Assembly (NCBI RefSeq): GCF_015207705.1
Contig: NZ_JADEWI010000070.1
Coordinates: forward strand, 1 to 35,901
Source of the DNA: Nostoc sp. LEGE 06077
GTDB taxonomy: Bacteria; Cyanobacteriota; Cyanobacteriia; Cyanobacteriales; Nostocaceae
DNA: 35,901 nt
Direction: 5' to 3'
Positions 35,603 to 35,901 of this stretch are shown in pieces; position 1 is the first letter of the stretch; the number at the start of each line of letters is the position of its first letter. The notes under the pieces were generated by a model. The model worked only from the letters and a program-made list of their open reading frames with translations, did not search any database and was not told where the DNA came from. Made by a program: the position numbers and the translations under genes.

Positions 35603-35901
35603 CGTTTGGGTTGAGTCGGAGAATGTTGAATATTTTAGACGATTTCTATCCCCTTTTGGGGAAAATTCAGTACGCACAACAGAGGAAGGTGAATTGAGTG
35701 ATCGCTGAGTTTAGCAGGGGCAATGAGGTTTGGAAACGCACTCGATAAACTTGCCATGATGAAACCCGACGCTAGTTTAATGGGTAGGGCAGGGATATTG
35801 CTACCCCTTTCCCCCCGACAAACCGGACAAGCAAGTTAACCAAGCATCCGGCTTTAGCAAATCCTAAAGCTACCAAAGACTCAGTTCATCATCAGGTTCA
35901 G
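35603..35901. other. Terminal intergenic stretch with two small hairpins
   Basis: No gene confirmed. GGGTAG 35782-35787 pairs with CTACCC 35801-35806, and GCTTTAG 35851-35857 pairs with CTAAAGC 35864-35870. There is no CRISPR-like repeat in this stretch. Confidence 0.35.

Noticed and set aside
33891-35901. CRISPR array near cas6
   Set aside because: No repeated 28-37 bp unit with regular spacing was seen on either side of cas6 within the window.

Overview
The window reads as accessory, probably plasmid-borne DNA of a filamentous cyanobacterium of the Nostoc/Anabaena type. The evidence is many HIP1 octamers (GCGATCGC, e.g. 6102-6109, inside 8275-13704 and in several later genes), dispersed Nostoc-style extragenic repeats, cyanobacterial protein families (trifunctional Ser/Thr-His kinase, DUF2811, TPR-CHAT), two plasmid-type segregation loci and a DnaA-box cluster of the cyanobacterial TTTTCCACA type. 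No rRNA, tRNA, intact IS element or CRISPR array was found. The plasmid assignment is an inference; no replication initiator is visible.

Layout. 1-400: tail of an unidentified gene, then two strong palindromes. 401-4498 (-): two-gene signalling operon, a membrane hybrid histidine kinase followed by a response-regulator/histidine-kinase fusion. 4638-8158: a decayed zone with a broken TPR gene, an orphan CHAT protease domain, one intact secreted CAP-domain gene, a broken minus-strand gene and the tail of a dead histidine kinase. 8275-13704: an 1809-residue Ser/Thr kinase-ATPase-GAF-histidine kinase. 14146-15539: a small ferredoxin-like protein, a hotdog thioesterase and an unknown gene. 15566-16866 (-): a RecD2-type helicase that lost most of its N-terminal half and is frameshifted. 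17045-21072: SNF2 helicase and SWIM zinc-finger protein, translationally overlapping or adjacent.

21120-24358 is the most plasmid-like part. An actin-like ParM gene with a ribbon-helix-helix (ParR-like) partner on the minus strand stands back to back with a ParA-ParB pair on the plus strand. The intergenic region holds 11-12 bp TGACCCCYATTT iterons that could be the centromere or operator. Next come a P450 gene scrap with a perfect 14-bp hairpin, and a RarA-type clamp-loader ATPase fused to a methyltransferase-like domain. 27285-29646 holds small plasmid-type genes (candidate 56-aa ORF, possible antirepressor-like protein, zinc ribbon, HNH nuclease) separated by dispersed repeats. 29880-33890 is metabolic: aldo/keto reductase, FAD monooxygenase, DUF2811 protein and a YeiH-type transporter. 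Between the monooxygenase and DUF2811 lies a set of four co-oriented DnaA-box-like sequences whose starts are 11, 11 and 22 bp apart. 33891-34435 holds a run of hairpins with mutually exclusive pairings, and the window ends with a cas6 gene without its array or partner cas genes.

The DNA-maintenance genes (ParM/R, ParA/B, RarA fusion, RecD2 remnant, SNF2/SWIM, DnaA boxes) fit a large low-copy replicon. The kinases fit the signalling-rich Nostoc lifestyle. The most useful leads are the dual segregation locus with its iterons, the phased DnaA boxes and the structured region next to cas6.
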